Source: Nymphaea colorata
Taxonomy: Eukaryota > Streptophyta > Magnoliopsida > Nymphaeales > Nymphaeaceae
DNA: 64,000 nucleotides
Assembly (NCBI RefSeq): GCF_008831285.2
Contig: NC_045142.1
Coordinates: 24,689,876-24,753,875 of the forward strand
Direction of reading: 5' to 3'
How positions within the stretch are numbered: the first letter of the stretch is position 1; every line of letters starts with the position of its first letter. The translations under genes and the position numbers were made by a program. Of the stretch, positions 23,601-36,007 are shown piece after piece. Under the pieces are notes generated by a model. That model saw only the letters and a list, made by a program, of their open reading frames with translations, searched no databases and was not told the origin of the DNA.

Positions 23601-24205
23601 ATACAAGACAAGCTGCTGAAGCTGCATTTATTGCAAGTATCAGCACCAATTTCTTGTACTCTTTGACTGAGAAGCACCTGCAACAAAAACCAAGTGAAAT
23701 CTTTACCTTATTACCAATTCTAGAACATATTAAACTAAGAACCATCTCATAGCAATGTCTGGGTCAAAGACTAAAAGTACACATCTCTCTTTCAAAATGA
23801 GGGATAACTATAAATTGATTCCTCATAAAATTGCTCCACTTATTCAATTCATAACGTTTTAATTCAACATAGACCAATTCCAATTGGGAATCAGCCACCT
23901 ATATATGGTCCAGACTCTCCTCTCTCTCTCTCTTTCTCTCTCTCTAGGATTCAAAAAGGTCTAATATGTAGATCAGAGCTTATAAGGGATATAAAATTAA
24001 GACTGTCAGGGGCTGATTGGATGACAGAGCAAAACCTAGTTATAAAGAGACCAGACTTTGCCCATAAACCAGGATTCCAGCAAACAAACCTTGTTTGGAT
24101 ACCAAACTATGTTCCGCAAAAGCTCTAAAACCTACAAAAAAGAGCATATGCGTGTGTGTGTGTGTGTGTGTATGCATATCCCACACCACTCAGGTGTGTG
24201 TGTGT

Positions 24206-24240
<35 letters not shown>

Positions 24241-27200
24241 CATATCCCACACCACTCAGGTGTGTGTGTGTACGTGTGTGTGTGTGTGTGTGTGTGTACG
24301 TGCGTGTGTGTGTACGTGTGTGTGTGTGTATGTGTGTGTGCATATCCCACACCACTCAGGTCAAGGACAAAACCAGTCTAATCAGACCCTTTAAAAAAGA
24401 TCATCAAGGTATTTTTTTGTGCAATCTAATCTTTTACACGTATGATATAAAGAGTGATTTGTTAAGAAATATACATAAGTCATCTTAAGACTGGTACAAT
24501 CCAGCAAGAACACTACCAGCCTGCCATCTCCAGCTTGTGAATTGTTGGATAGCAAAGGAACTTCCCCACCATGATGGCGACGAATTGAACAAACGGGAGG
24601 GATACAGGAAAAGCCCGGCATTGGAAAATATGGTTCTCTCTCAGCCAAACAGATAAAAACCAGGTTTTTCTTTAATAACCTGGTTTGACGCCTGAAATCT
24701 GGTTGGTGTTATCAGATGGTCTCTTATCTTTTTCTGCTGATAAAATCCGACTGGAAATAGATTTTCATGATGTGCCAGCATACAAATAGCATTCCCTTGT
24801 TCTTATCTTATCAATGAGGCTTTTCTTGGGAATTATCTTGTAAGTTTGTTACTTTGTTTTACTTGGGAAAATCTTGTGAATTTAAAAATTTTAAATGGCA
24901 CAAAACTTACCAGAAAATTATAAAGTTTCTATTCTACTAATTTTCTCACAACAGCATAGGAAAAATCAAAAAGGCTATTAAATCGTTAAAATAAAACCAA
25001 AATTTTTAAAATATATAAAAAAACACTGGAAATTGTGAAAAATCAAAAACACAATTTTTTCATTTTGAAGATTTTTCAAAATGCCATGTTTTCAATTTTT
25101 TAACTTTTCCTTATTTTTAATTTTTAACACAATATCTTGACAAAAAGAGAGACCCACACGGTATGTAACTGCGGGCATGTCTACATGAGTATGCATACCA
25201 TTCTCTCGTGGAGTATCTCATAATCGTGCTCAAGAATGAGTTATTTGGGCAGTAAAGAAGGATATAGATTGCAAACCTGAAGCCACAGGCCATCACAAAC
25301 AGCTTTGCAGGGAAAACCCAGTTCCTCCAATTGCTTCCTCGCATTAAGCAGCCCCTCAAATGACATATGGCAGTACAGAAGAGAACCCCCCTCAAATATA
25401 TTTATGAATGCATCATAGTCTTCTTCACGTATTCCATAAGTATCCTTTGCAGAAGCTTTTACTTCCCTTCTCCCTACAATTCGACCACCCCATGAGGGAG
25501 GTTGAGAAAGGCTGCTTTTCCCCCACTCACTAGACAAGACCCCATTGTGAGGTGACAATCCTGATGAGCAGCTTCTGGGATGATCTCTGGAAAACCATAC
25601 AATATTTTCACCAAGGAAAGCTGCCTTGGATTGTTCGTGAGGTTTTTCTGCAGTCCCCTCTCTATTTCTTCTCTCGGTGCCCGTATTGGTCTCGACATAG
25701 GCACCAGAACTAATGACTTGCATTGTACTCGAAGAGTTACTTGATGAAGCAGGGTCTTCCATCTTGCAAACATAAGCAGCCGCTGGAACTGTTTGTGAAC
25801 TCGACTCATGTTGAAAATGAATATGCTTGGTATCGGCCTCAACTATGTGAAAATCCACCATGCAATCAGCAAGCTCACAAAGAATATTATTTCCTTCACA
25901 TTTTTTGTGCAAACCACTGCTTCCCGCCTCAGTTTCTACTAGCTGCTTATTAGTATTGATATCCATCAAGTTCTTTCCTTTGACTACAAATGGATCTGTA
26001 GGTGACTCCATCAGAGAGCTTGATTGTTCAGGGTGTTCAAATTTTTGAAGAGCACCTTTAGCTAATAGGGCATAGAGTGCCAATTCAAATCTTCAGTGCA
26101 AAAAAAAAAAAAAAAATGTTATACTATTTAACTTGAACCATACCCGGTTAAAAACACAAAATCAAAACTAAACAACAACGTTCTGACTAACCTTTTCTCT
26201 TCACTAGGTACCCACAGCTCATCAGATGTAAGCAGAGCATGCAATGTTTGGGAAGAAAGTTTCGGAAGCACCTACAAGTCATGGACTCACAGGTCAGGTT
26301 GCATATCAAGCATTAAAAAGGGAAAGAAGATACCTGAAAATATGCAAACCATGTGATTGAACTTTAACATCAAAAGAACAAATAATAAACTTAACAGCGC
26401 AAAAGTTTATGACCCCTCAAAGAAGATGCAAGACCAGGTGGTGTTCGATTGTTTTAGGTTTAGCTTTGGAAGACAGTCAAACACATTTACTGGGGTAAAT
26501 GTTTATTTTGTATCTCCAAAAGGGGGTGAATTTATTTCCCCCTCTGACCTTTTCACCCGGCTTTTTCAGATAAGTGAAGTAAGGATGCAAACAAGGTGAA
26601 GGTTTCTCCCCATGAAAAAGTTTCTCTTCCCAACATGTACCATGTACCTAGCAAAATTTCACTGGTTTTTTACCTTGCTTTTCTTAAACTCCCATTCAAA
26701 CACGCCTAGAACTAGAAGTGCAATGTGTCAGAAAGACCATCTCTGAATCTTAGAGAGACGGGAAAGAAAACCATCTTTATTTATCTTATATTTACTGGTG
26801 ACCACTCCAAAACATCACATTGTACTATAGATAAAGAGAACAAATGTATCCAAGTGAATATAACAATACAAACTTCTAAACAGTCAGCCTTCAACCAGAA
26901 GAGAATATATTCGTACAAAGTAATCTGGTTCAGCTGAGACTGGACTGACAATGATTATATTTCAATGTACATGAAACATTTCATCCAACACTTGAGAATT
27001 GTAATGGCTTAAGTTCTTAAGAACTTAATATTGCAACAAAGAATTAGAGGATGGTAATGTGCTTGTTCTGTACCTCTCTTAACTCCTCCATGCCACTTTG
27101 ACAAAGGTATCCCCAACAAGCATTTCTAACACGTTCCCCATGAATTCCATAATCTTGACTCTCTGCAAAAACCTGAAATATAACAAACCAGTTAGAGACC

Positions 27201-28656
27201 TATAAAGCACATTAACTCCTGCAAAATTACAAAGGATGGCTCACCTGATAGGACAAAAAGTTTGTTGTCCAAAGCTCAGAGATAATAAAGTCTGTGCAAA
27301 TGGCGCAAAGATCCTGCATGAAAATGTTGGAGCAAAAAATTATTTTCTGATCCATCATGAGCACCACCCGTTAACACAATACTGCATTGCTAACTCTAGC
27401 AGAGACCACAAGAACCTTATAAACAATTAACTTTGAGATCAACTCCTATAAGAAATAGCATCCACAAGATGAGAGTTCTGCAGTTTGAAAAAACATTAAT
27501 AGCATAACTTGCGAGCAGTTCACCTGCAGGTCAAGAAATGATGCAGCTGCAAGAACACGAAATGCATTGCTGTCATTAAGCTTAGGATGTTGGCCATAGA
27601 GATAAGCCAACGCCATCTCCACAGCTTCAGCATTAACATTGTGATCGTCAATCTGAAGCGTCACCATAGGTGCATTTGCCTCTTTCCAGGGACCTTGAAG
27701 CATGTTCCTGCAGATCGAGTTTTCCAGCAATCAATGTCAATATAATAAATTAGTCAACTGACTAACCATCTAGGTGCATTTGCCTCTTTCCAGGGACCTT
27801 GTAGCATGTTCCTGAAGATCGAGTTTTCCAGCAATCAATGTCAACATAATAAATTAGTCAACTGACTAACTATCTAGTCAATGCCAAGAAATCCGAATAG
27901 AACAGGTATGCGAAACTATAGATTCTTCCGCACGTAATCTCATTATTGTATCCAAAGAAACGAGGAAGAAGCAAGGATCATCGTAGATTAAGAGAAAAAT
28001 ATTCCACTAAATACATATGCAGACACCTAAAGGCGATTGATCAATAACCATTCTACTTCCTCCAGCTGCACTAATCAAAGAAGAAAAGGAACAAGATTCC
28101 AGTTCTAGGTTTTAGGCGACGTTGTATTTGACAAAAATGATCTTATGGTGCATATCAAAATCAAACCTCATGAACAATAAAGCTGTACAGAATTTCACAT
28201 GAAACGAAACCAGACATCATAAGAATGAGTACCGCCCAGAGAAAATCTCGAGATGTACCTTGTGCGTGTATTCGGAAACGCAATAAAATCGCGAACATAA
28301 CAGAAAGAATTTAAGAATTCGATGATAAAAAAAAGGCAGAGAATGAAAACAATAAGTACAAGCTTCTGCGGATACATGGGAGAGATCCCTGACGGGCACT
28401 ACCTAAAGTAAGAGCTGCGCGAGAGAATCAGGCGGTGGAGGCGGTATGTCGACCCCATGGCCTGAAGGACGATGTCGGAGAACGCCCCGGAATTGAAACC
28501 CTCCACCTGGATGTGGTCGCAAAGGGAAGTGAGGTTGCAGTCGAGTGCCCGCAGCTCCCCGCTGCTCCGATCATTATCCTGTGGCAGCGGAGAGTTTCCG
28601 GTGGTCGCCATCTTCAGATTGTTGAAGGATCGGTTATGGCTGAATTGCCCATCCAT
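20650..28656 (-). CDS. BTB/POZ protein, germ-cell-less-like (13 exons)
   Basis: Exons: 28656-28403, 27707-27524, 27313-27245, 27172-27074, 26271-26192, 26090-25277, 23677-23404, 23287-23020, 21731-21647, 21547-21496, 21415-21366, 21283-21236, 20826-20650. They join in frame to 817 residues. The BTB domain spans about residues 46-165: [59 protein letters not shown]-like part follows ([40 protein letters not shown]). Residues 255-470 are Ser-rich and probably disordered. The C-terminal part is well conserved in plants as I remember it: FEDV-like [57 protein letters not shown], ending VVQLV. BTB proteins usually recruit substrates to CUL3 ubiquitin ligases; that role is inferred here. The exon 7/8 junction is the one uncertain join (see findings). 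Introns carry a MITE, a GT minisatellite and internal duplications. Confidence 0.9.
21955..22150. repeat. Diverged internal duplication in a BTB intron
   Basis: About 65 bp beginning near TTACAAAAGTTTAAGGTGTG and running through GGTTAGAATAAAAGGGCTAA (from 21955) recurs in altered form from 22086, a spacing of about 130 bp. It lies between BTB exons 8 and 9. Confidence 0.65.
24150..24360. repeat. GT-rich minisatellite with three 21-bp blocks
   Basis: Long (TG)n stretches with CGTG interruptions are punctuated by three identical 21-bp blocks (GCATATCCC...CACTCAGG) at 24174-24194, 24240-24260 and 24340-24360. It sits in BTB intron 6 (25276-23678). The open frames across it (Val/Cys, His/Thr) are repeat artefacts. 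Confidence 0.9.
26438..26707. mobile_element. Probable MITE in BTB intron 4, about 270 bp
   Basis: Left end AGGTGGTGTTCGATT and right end ATTCAAACACGCCT (inverse AGGCGTGTTTGAAT) look like imperfect terminal inverted repeats. The body is non-coding, with GGGGTAAATG/TTCACCC-type inverted stretches. No clear target-site duplication seen. Confidence 0.4.
27667..27874. repeat. 104-bp tandem duplication spanning the BTB exon 2 boundary
   Basis: Copy 1, 27667-27770, contains the first 41 coding bases of exon 2 and its acceptor. Copy 2, 27771-27874, lies directly beside it in the intron and differs at about four positions. The acceptor AG is kept in copy 2, although CTGCAG has become CTTCAG. Confidence 0.9.
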
Positions 28657-28957
28657 CTTTCTCCAACCGGATTCCCCCTCTCCTCAAATCCTCCTGACCT
28701 CCAAATCCGCTTCCTCACAAAGAATCGCGATTCATAAATGGGCACCCGCCCATTGGGTAGAGATCAGTAGATCACATGCCAGAAACTCAGATAGAAACCA
28801 TTTCTTATGAATCAAAATGATACAAATAAGACGACTCCCATCAAAATAAATAAGCACCAGTGAGAGAGAGACTCCTACGGGGAGGGGAGAGGGAGCGTGC
28901 GCCTTCCCTTTGCTTGGCACCGATTTGCCTCTTAGAATCAGTGGTGGTTCGTTGGTT

Positions 28958-28962
<5 letters not shown>

Positions 28963-28994
<32 letters not shown>
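28963..28994. repeat. (GA)n microsatellite upstream of the BTB gene
   Basis: About 16 GA units, read as (TC)n on the BTB coding strand, roughly 310 bp upstream of its ATG; probably in the promoter or 5' leader. Confidence 0.9.
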
Positions 28995-28998
<4 letters not shown>

Positions 28999-29244
28999 CG
29001 TTGCTATTCATGGGGCTCCCATGGGTCCCGCAGCCCTCGCAACGAGGGGATTCTTTCCTTCTGCGCTCTGCATTTCCCTGGTATTTCCACCATTGATTTG
29101 GTTGCTCAATTATTTTTCTCGATCTCTACACTCGGTTTATTTACATGGTGCTTGTTATGATCATGCCAACATCCCAGCAGCAGTTACAAAAATTGGTTGT
29201 AAAAGTAAAGAAATTTTAAGAGATTGGCAGTTGCCCACACCAGT

Positions 29245-29475
29245 CACCATGTCGCTTCGCTATTATCACCATGTCGCTTCGCCATTGTCCACTCGCTAGT
29301 GCAATTGAGCTTCACGAAAAACTGACTTGAATTAGTGCAATTGAGCTTCATGAAAAACTGACTTGAATTTTGCATCTTCATCGTTCTATGTTTACTTTGT
29401 TTATTTTTTTGTTCGAGTTGAAGGGTTCATCGTTCTATGTTTACTTTGTTTATTTTTGTTAAGTACTTTTGAGTT
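29245..29475. repeat. Cluster of three short tandem duplications
   Basis: A 22-bp unit (CACCATGTCGCTTCGC...) at 29245 and 29267; a 36-bp unit (AGTGCAATTGAGCTTCA...) at 29298 and 29334; and a 49-bp unit (TTCATCGTTCTATGTTTAC...) at 29377 and 29426. All are nearly identical copies. Confidence 0.85.
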
Positions 29476-30189
29476 GAAGGGTGTAACCATAAATTCACTT
29501 TAGATCCTCAAACAACACCGAACCCAGACTCTAATTGATGGGTGTATTAATTTTCTATTTAGGTCTCGAAGTAACCCTTAATATGAAGTTCACTGCCCAT
29601 TGATGCATCAGTTATCTTTATGGATTATGATCAATGGCCATGAGGAATCACCAACCTTGAGACCACATCCTAGCCATTGGATCTATATGGAAGGCCTTGT
29701 GGACACCTTCATATTATACTAAAGGGATATTAAAAAGACCAACCTTAAATAATTTGTATACTTCTTTAATTATTTTTCTATAATAAAGAAACCCTAGCAA
29801 GAGATTGGGCCAAATGTGAGAGAAAGAAGCCTAGATGAGGACAAAGGCATCAATAATTTTGTAGACAGGAATTATTGGGGTGTCCAAAGTACATGTGCCA
29901 TGCATAGACCTTCAAACTCCATTGTTTATCTCTTGATCACAATCAGTTTCCTAGGAAATGCAGCTTTAGATGAGGTTGTTTTAATTTAATATTTTGGTCT
30001 TGCTAATGGTTAACCAAGGATGATTGAAATCTCTCAATGCCTTGTCATCTTGAATGTGGAAATTAAGCAATTCAAATCATGATTCATCATGCACACACAC
30101 ACAAGTATATATATATATATCAACAACATTGGCAGATATCCGATCTGAATATAATCCATTGACATCTCTCTCTCTCTCTCTCTCTATAC

Positions 30190-30226
<37 letters not shown>

Positions 30227-30779
30227 AATGTTGTTGGGAATAGTATTGGATATAAGAAAAAAAAAAAAAAACACTTGACTGAGACATTGGATCTAAAGGC
30301 AAAGCTACATTGTAGTTGGTGCGGAAAATTGCCCATATCAGCTCAAAAAAATTACTTTATTTACATATGTAAACTTCATTAATTTTTAGTTTTTTGTTTT
30401 TATATATGAGTGCTCTTTGAAGTTTGAAATTGAAACTTACAGTGCTCCTCAACTAGAAATTTCTGGTTCCACCACTGATCGAATCAGATGTAGATTTAAG
30501 AAACAACATGCATTGGACTACTGTTTGAATTTAGTTTTAAATAAATATCTGATAGACTGATAGGCTTTAATTTTCGGCTTCAAATAATCCAATAACACAT
30601 TTGAAAGTTGATTTTCAACCTATGGTAATGTAGTTCGGATTTGATTGTGTATGTAAAAGTTGGATTCAGATTCGGATTCGGACGTCAAAATAAACGTCTG
30701 AAATCGGATTCCAGTTGCAAATTTAAAGTTTGGATATAGACATGGTATATATATATTTATTTAATTTGTATTAAAGTCT

Positions 30780-30915
30780 GAATTAGTACATGTTTATGTA
30801 AAATTTCGATAAGTCGGACATGGTAAAGGGTACATCTGGTTCGAATCCTACCAATGACCATCCTTATTGAATGAGGGTTGTGGTTTTTGCTAATGTTGTT
30901 TAAATAAAAAGGGGT
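30780..30915 (+). mobile_element. Possible tRNA-derived SINE fragment
   Basis: GGTTCGAATCC at about 30838-30848 matches the RNA polymerase III B box exactly and is followed by an unrelated tail and an A-rich stretch (TTAAATAAAAAGG). I see no convincing A box at the right distance, so this is at best a truncated SINE. Confidence 0.25.
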
Positions 30916-31942
30916 TTGAATTTAGTCACTGGTTCATGAATATCCCAGTAAAACTATTAAACTGTAATAATTCTTGGACATGAACAATTAAAAGACCAAA
31001 GTTTTCTTTCTATGATAGGGCAATTAAAAATTCCAATAGATTTTTCAAAAACTCGTGAAAATAAAAGTATTTATATGGTTAATTAATTCATTTCAAGCAA
31101 TTTATTTCATTTTTCACGACCATTTTTACTAGAAGATATCAATGGGACTTGGTTTTATTTTTTACGACATGTTTTTAGTTGTTTGAGATCAATAAAAAAC
31201 GACAATATTATAACATGAATGAAAATGCCAAGAACAATCTCATCGAGATTTCTACAACTTTTATTTGTTCTTATATCTGTAACTTTTTTTTTTTTTTTTA
31301 TGTAGGTGTCCTTTTTATTCCTTCTCAAAAGTTGTGCATTTTTTTGTAATTTTCTTTTTCATGATATTGACTTCGTACCGTGTTTGAGTGGGGTTTCAGT
31401 TTGGCACCTTCAATCATTTAACACAAAATGGACCAAAATCGATAAGCAATTAATATATTTGATTATGATATATTCAATAGTCCTGCATAATAATAAAAAA
31501 ATCAATGGCTTTATTGGGAGCCCATTGATTTATGTATATATATGGAGAAAAGTACATGAATATCGGTCCGAGAGCCAAGCTCGAGACTGATGATTCTTTA
31601 TCCCATTCTTATCGTATCTGATCTCTTACACCTAATTAATTATTCGGTCTTTATTCCTTCTCATATCATATTAAAAAAATGATCAAGTTAAAAGAGATAT
31701 ATAAAAGGGGGAAAAAAATCCACTTGTGATAGAAGACAAGAAATCCCAGTAAAATGTCCCTCATCTCATCACATGCTCACTTGCCTTTTTAAGTTGGGCT
31801 GGACAATAGAGAAAAGATAGAAAACTTGGGTCCCACAATAAAAATCCGGCATCAATTATATCGCCGGCCAGGCCAACCCTATTATCGTCAATCAAGTTCA
31901 GTCAATCAAAACTGGACCAGTTGGTTGTAGGCCAGACCTAGG

Positions 31943-32315
31943 TAGGGGTTAACAACGCTTGAGCTCGACTCGTTAAAGCTCGAAGCGTGATTGAGCTTGA
32001 GCGGAGTCATTTGCTTAACGAGTCAAGCTCGAGTTCATAAGTCGACTCGTTCAAATAATCGAATTGAGTTTGAGCTCAACACATAACTGCCGAGTTGAGC
32101 TTGAGCTTTAATCGAGTTTGTAGAGCCTTAATCGAGTCGAGATCGAGCTCAACACATCATGATGAATATAAAGTCTATGAATCAAACTAGTTTGTCGAGC
32201 CTCAACCGAGTCGAGCTCGAGCTCAACACGCAATGATGAATATCAAGTCTATGAATCAAACGAGTTTGTCGAGCTAACTGAACTCGGGCTCGGTTCGTCT
32301 CGTGTTCGCCCCTAA
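31943..32315. mobile_element. Non-autonomous TIR element with internal tandem repeats, hAT-like
   Basis: Left end TAGGGGTTAACAACG and right end CGTGTTCGCCCCTA (inverse TAGGGGCGAACACG) form imperfect TIRs. CCTAGG lies just outside on both sides, compatible with an 8-bp target duplication (ACCTAGGT/GCCTAGGC, imperfect). The body is full of GAGCTCGAGT-type motifs and holds two 74-bp tandem units (32117-32190, 32191-32264) plus a partial third. No coding capacity. A related fragment may lie near 42405-42560. Confidence 0.5.
32117..32275. repeat. 74-bp tandem repeat, two full units and a partial third
   Basis: Each unit starts TTTGT(A/C)GAGCC and ends near TCTATGAATCAAAC; the copies differ at about ten positions. 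Confidence 0.85.
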
Positions 32316-33028
32316 GCCTAGGCCCAAAGATTATCGGGGTACTGGGTTGATACCCTATGTCTGATGTCTTCCCTTAATTACACGACGTATAGGCCATTTT
32401 CTTTCTAAAATTTTCGGCAACAATATAGTTGTGCTTTTGAGTGAGCATGACTGTCTGAGAAAAAAACCCAAAAAACATTCCATTTATATTGTCTTTAGAG
32501 TCATGAGTTGCTTCGGGACCTAAGTAGGGTATGATAAAAAACAGAGTTGCATTTATCAATATAATATTACAAAAAGTAACCAAAGTTGTTCGAAGGCATG
32601 TTGAGATCTACTAAACTAGAAGCCGAGTCTAGTGTGATAACGGATCGAATCGTTGGAAAGTGGCTATGAGCCCTATCCCTTCGTCACGTAACTGTAAGGA
32701 GGCCCACTTGCAGTTACGAGATTAACATGCAATCAATTAACTAAATAAAGATGTTCATATATAAAATCTAAATATTTTGCATTACCTGCTTTTCTCTGAT
32801 AATCCGTCATTGGCCCTAACTGCACGCTTGGCTTCGAGAAAACCTATGAGGCGGCTAATATATGCCCAACACTTCACGATTTAGCGTTAATCGTGGGATT
32901 GCCTAGTCGATACTTCATAGAAGCAAACCCAGCTAACTTTCATCATTTGGTTTTTATTTATTCTTCTTCTTCTAATACTACTTCTTCTCTTTCAACCGTC
33001 GCTCTGCTGCTTAACGTTCGAGTGCATA

Positions 33029-33230
33029 CATTGGAGCCTCCACTAATAAGGGGGAAGCCATAAATTTTTTATAAGGGGGTCGAATTAAAGTTTTTAAATT
33101 TTGACATAGGCTAAAATATTATTTTTTAAAATTTTTATATAAAACGGGTAAATTATTTTAAAACTTACATGTAAATTTAAAAAAAAAAATTGAGGTGGGG
33201 CCGGAGCCCAATACAGGGCCCGCTCCAATG
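33029..33230. mobile_element. Small TIR element, about 200 bp
   Basis: Left end CATTGGAGCCTCCAC and right end CCCGCTCCAATG (inverse CATTGGAGCGGG). The body includes ATAAGGGGGTCGAATTAAAG and GAGGTGGGGCCGGAGCCC, a pattern seen in short dispersed plant elements. No target duplication resolved. Confidence 0.4.
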
Positions 33231-34709
33231 GTGACTTGCTGAAATGACAGACGAAGCTGCTGAAGCTTAAGATCCAACACAAATTGTAATAATTAACATA
33301 GATGGACTATATAACTAGACTTAAAAGGTCGTAAGTGAAGAAAATCAAATCAAGAGTTCTATGCCGGCACAGTTCTATGAGCGTGACACAACAATAACCT
33401 TCCGAATGTTAGAAAAATGTGGATGCTACGTTTATAAGAAGGCCTCTTGAGTATCTTATCGAAAAAATGAAATAAAATAAATTTTGTAGATGATGTAAAC
33501 TGCAATAAAAAAAAAAGTATATGTCGGCAGAATCAGGAGAAGAAACTTTTTATTATAAATACTTACTTTCTTGTATCATATTGCTTGGTCATATATGTGT
33601 TCATTGTCAATAAACAAAGTAAACTTATTAATTAAATATTTACTGTGTGATGATAAACAATGGTCAGCCACTTGAATCGCGAGAACCAACTTATAAGATA
33701 AATACATAAACATACCAAGAGTTCCATCTCCCCAATAAACTTTTATTTTAATTATAATGAAGCTAGATTCTTGCTTTGCTAATTAAGGCAAGTTTCCTTT
33801 ATTTTCCTGATCATATACTTGAACATCACATTTTTTTAAGGACCACGTCAATATTATAGAAGTTTTATTATAAACCAATGCAATAAACTATAAATAACTA
33901 ATAAGCGAGGGAGAGGATAAGGTACCGCGCGGTTTTATAAAATAAATGATAACGCCTCTCGACCTAAGTTGTGTTTTTTTTTTATAAAAAATAAATATAT
34001 TAATAACTAGTAAATGGAAAAATGATAGGCCTCACATGCATCTACTTACTTAATTGGGACTTGTCCAACTAGTTTAAAAAGTCAAAATTGCTAAAAAAAA
34101 ATGGTAGGAAAAAAATTTCCTAGATGTTTGTGCATAACAATTTTAAAATTGCGCTTGTTTAACCACACCTGAGATTATTAAGATCTCAAATCCATGGATT
34201 TAAGGTCGGATACATTTCATTTGACATTGAAATTTACGTGTAAAGTAGATTTAAGATTCCGCTCTCCACAACGACGAAATCTCCCATGTTTGCTTCTTCA
34301 TTGGGTTACATTATTCAAAGGAGCTCCTTAGGAGTTGTTTGATTGTAATTGTTCTTGGAACACATTTAGCAACTATTTCTTCTAACGCATGACTTGGTTG
34401 TTTCAAGGGTTTTCAAAGAGAACTTGTAATAGAAAAATTTTCTTCAACTTATTGGTGATGTAAACACAATTTATATTAATGATGTAAACAAAGCCTAACT
34501 TTAAATGGCCTAAGTATAAAATGTAGATGGAATTTAATATCATAAAAAACGCGGAAAAATACTATGCAAGAGATGGTTTTTATTTAAATTAACCAGGTTG
34601 GTCACATTTTAATGGCGAAACGTAGTCAATACAACATAAAACATTGAAATAGCCAAAAAAAAAAATCACAAACTACAAACATCAAACACCAACAAATTTC
34701 TCCACTCAT

Positions 34710-34771
34710 TAATTTTCTAATTCATCTAACCTACCTTGATTAACTTTCTAATTCATCTAACATACCTTGAT
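34710..34771. repeat. 31-bp tandem duplication
   Basis: TTTCTAATTCATCTAACCTA continuing to CCTTGATT is repeated directly with few changes at a 31-bp period. Confidence 0.75.
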
Positions 34772-35958
34772 TTTAAGATGAGATAAAGTTTCCCCTCTCA
34801 CACCTTCTTCCAAGGGGAACTTTTTATAGAAAAGTTTTCCCTCGGAAACCAGGGTGCATAATCAAATGCTACCTAAAGATTATCTTATTTATAATTCACA
34901 TTTTTCCATTAAAACTTGCTTTGCTTGATTGTGTTGCACATCACTTTCTTTTGTGTGAGCAGGACGGAACCTCTCTTTTCGGCTCGTCTACTTGGCATTA
35001 GAGTCCAAAGCTGTATTTGGGATCCAGATGGACTTACAGTTATTCTCTTCAACTTAAAAGTAGCACCTGCTACCTTTTACAGACCATGCCATGACACATA
35101 ATTTAATTTATTTACATATAAAAACTTTATTCATTTTAGTTTTTTACAAATCAATGTTACTTAAAGTTTGAAATTTAATCTTAAAATGACCAACATAAAT
35201 TTCTGGTTTCACCACTTATCTTCAAGAATCTAACTAATAACTAAGCTCTTACCAACCTCACCAGCTATGTTTTGAGGAGTAGCCTTTGTAATTCCTTTTC
35301 CTACTCATTCTTTTAAGCGCGAGATAACCCCAAGGAGTTGTGGGTTTTTTTTTTTCCTACCAATCGGGGCCGTCTCTTCACCACCTTCATGGGGATGGTT
35401 TACAGGGTTCATAACTATTCCTCTTATTACAGGGCGCTTACTTAGCCCACATTCAGATCCGGCCCTACCCAAACTTTCCTGGTTCACCCTGACATTACCC
35501 ATTTGTCCACTGTTGTTGCGCAGTTTTTAGATATTAAACTATTCACATAGTTTTCATGAACAAGATAACTACAAAATTGGGAAAAAAAAAGAAAAGAAAA
35601 ACTGAGCAGACCTGGGCCCATGTGCATGGGCGAGAGTCCTCACTCTCTTGTCCTTTTCATCAATGGCTGAGCACTGGCTTGCTAAAAATGTGTAGTTCCA
35701 ATGATTGTAATGTTTATCATCTAAAAGTTTAGATCAGATCAAACGTAGGTAGTCTCCATCCTTTCCCTTTATACAATGTATGGTTTAGGAGAAAGAGCAG
35801 CTGTCAATGTACTTTCATTTCATGTCAACCCTAAAAGCTCGACAACATGAATCGATTCAACTTATTATCTCGAATCCTATCAACAAGTTAATAACTTGAA
35901 CATAAGCCAACTTGTTAGAATTAGCAACTCTACCTAGAACATCAAACTTAGTTTGGTA

Positions 35959-35959
35959 G

Positions 35960-36003
<44 letters not shown>
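35959..36003. repeat. (AT)n microsatellite
   Basis: About 22 uninterrupted AT units. Confidence 0.9.

Positions 36004-36007
<4 letters not shown>

Noticed and set aside
24058-24488. Val/Cys- and His/Thr-repeat open frames on both strands
   Set aside because: Translations of the GT minisatellite inside a BTB intron.
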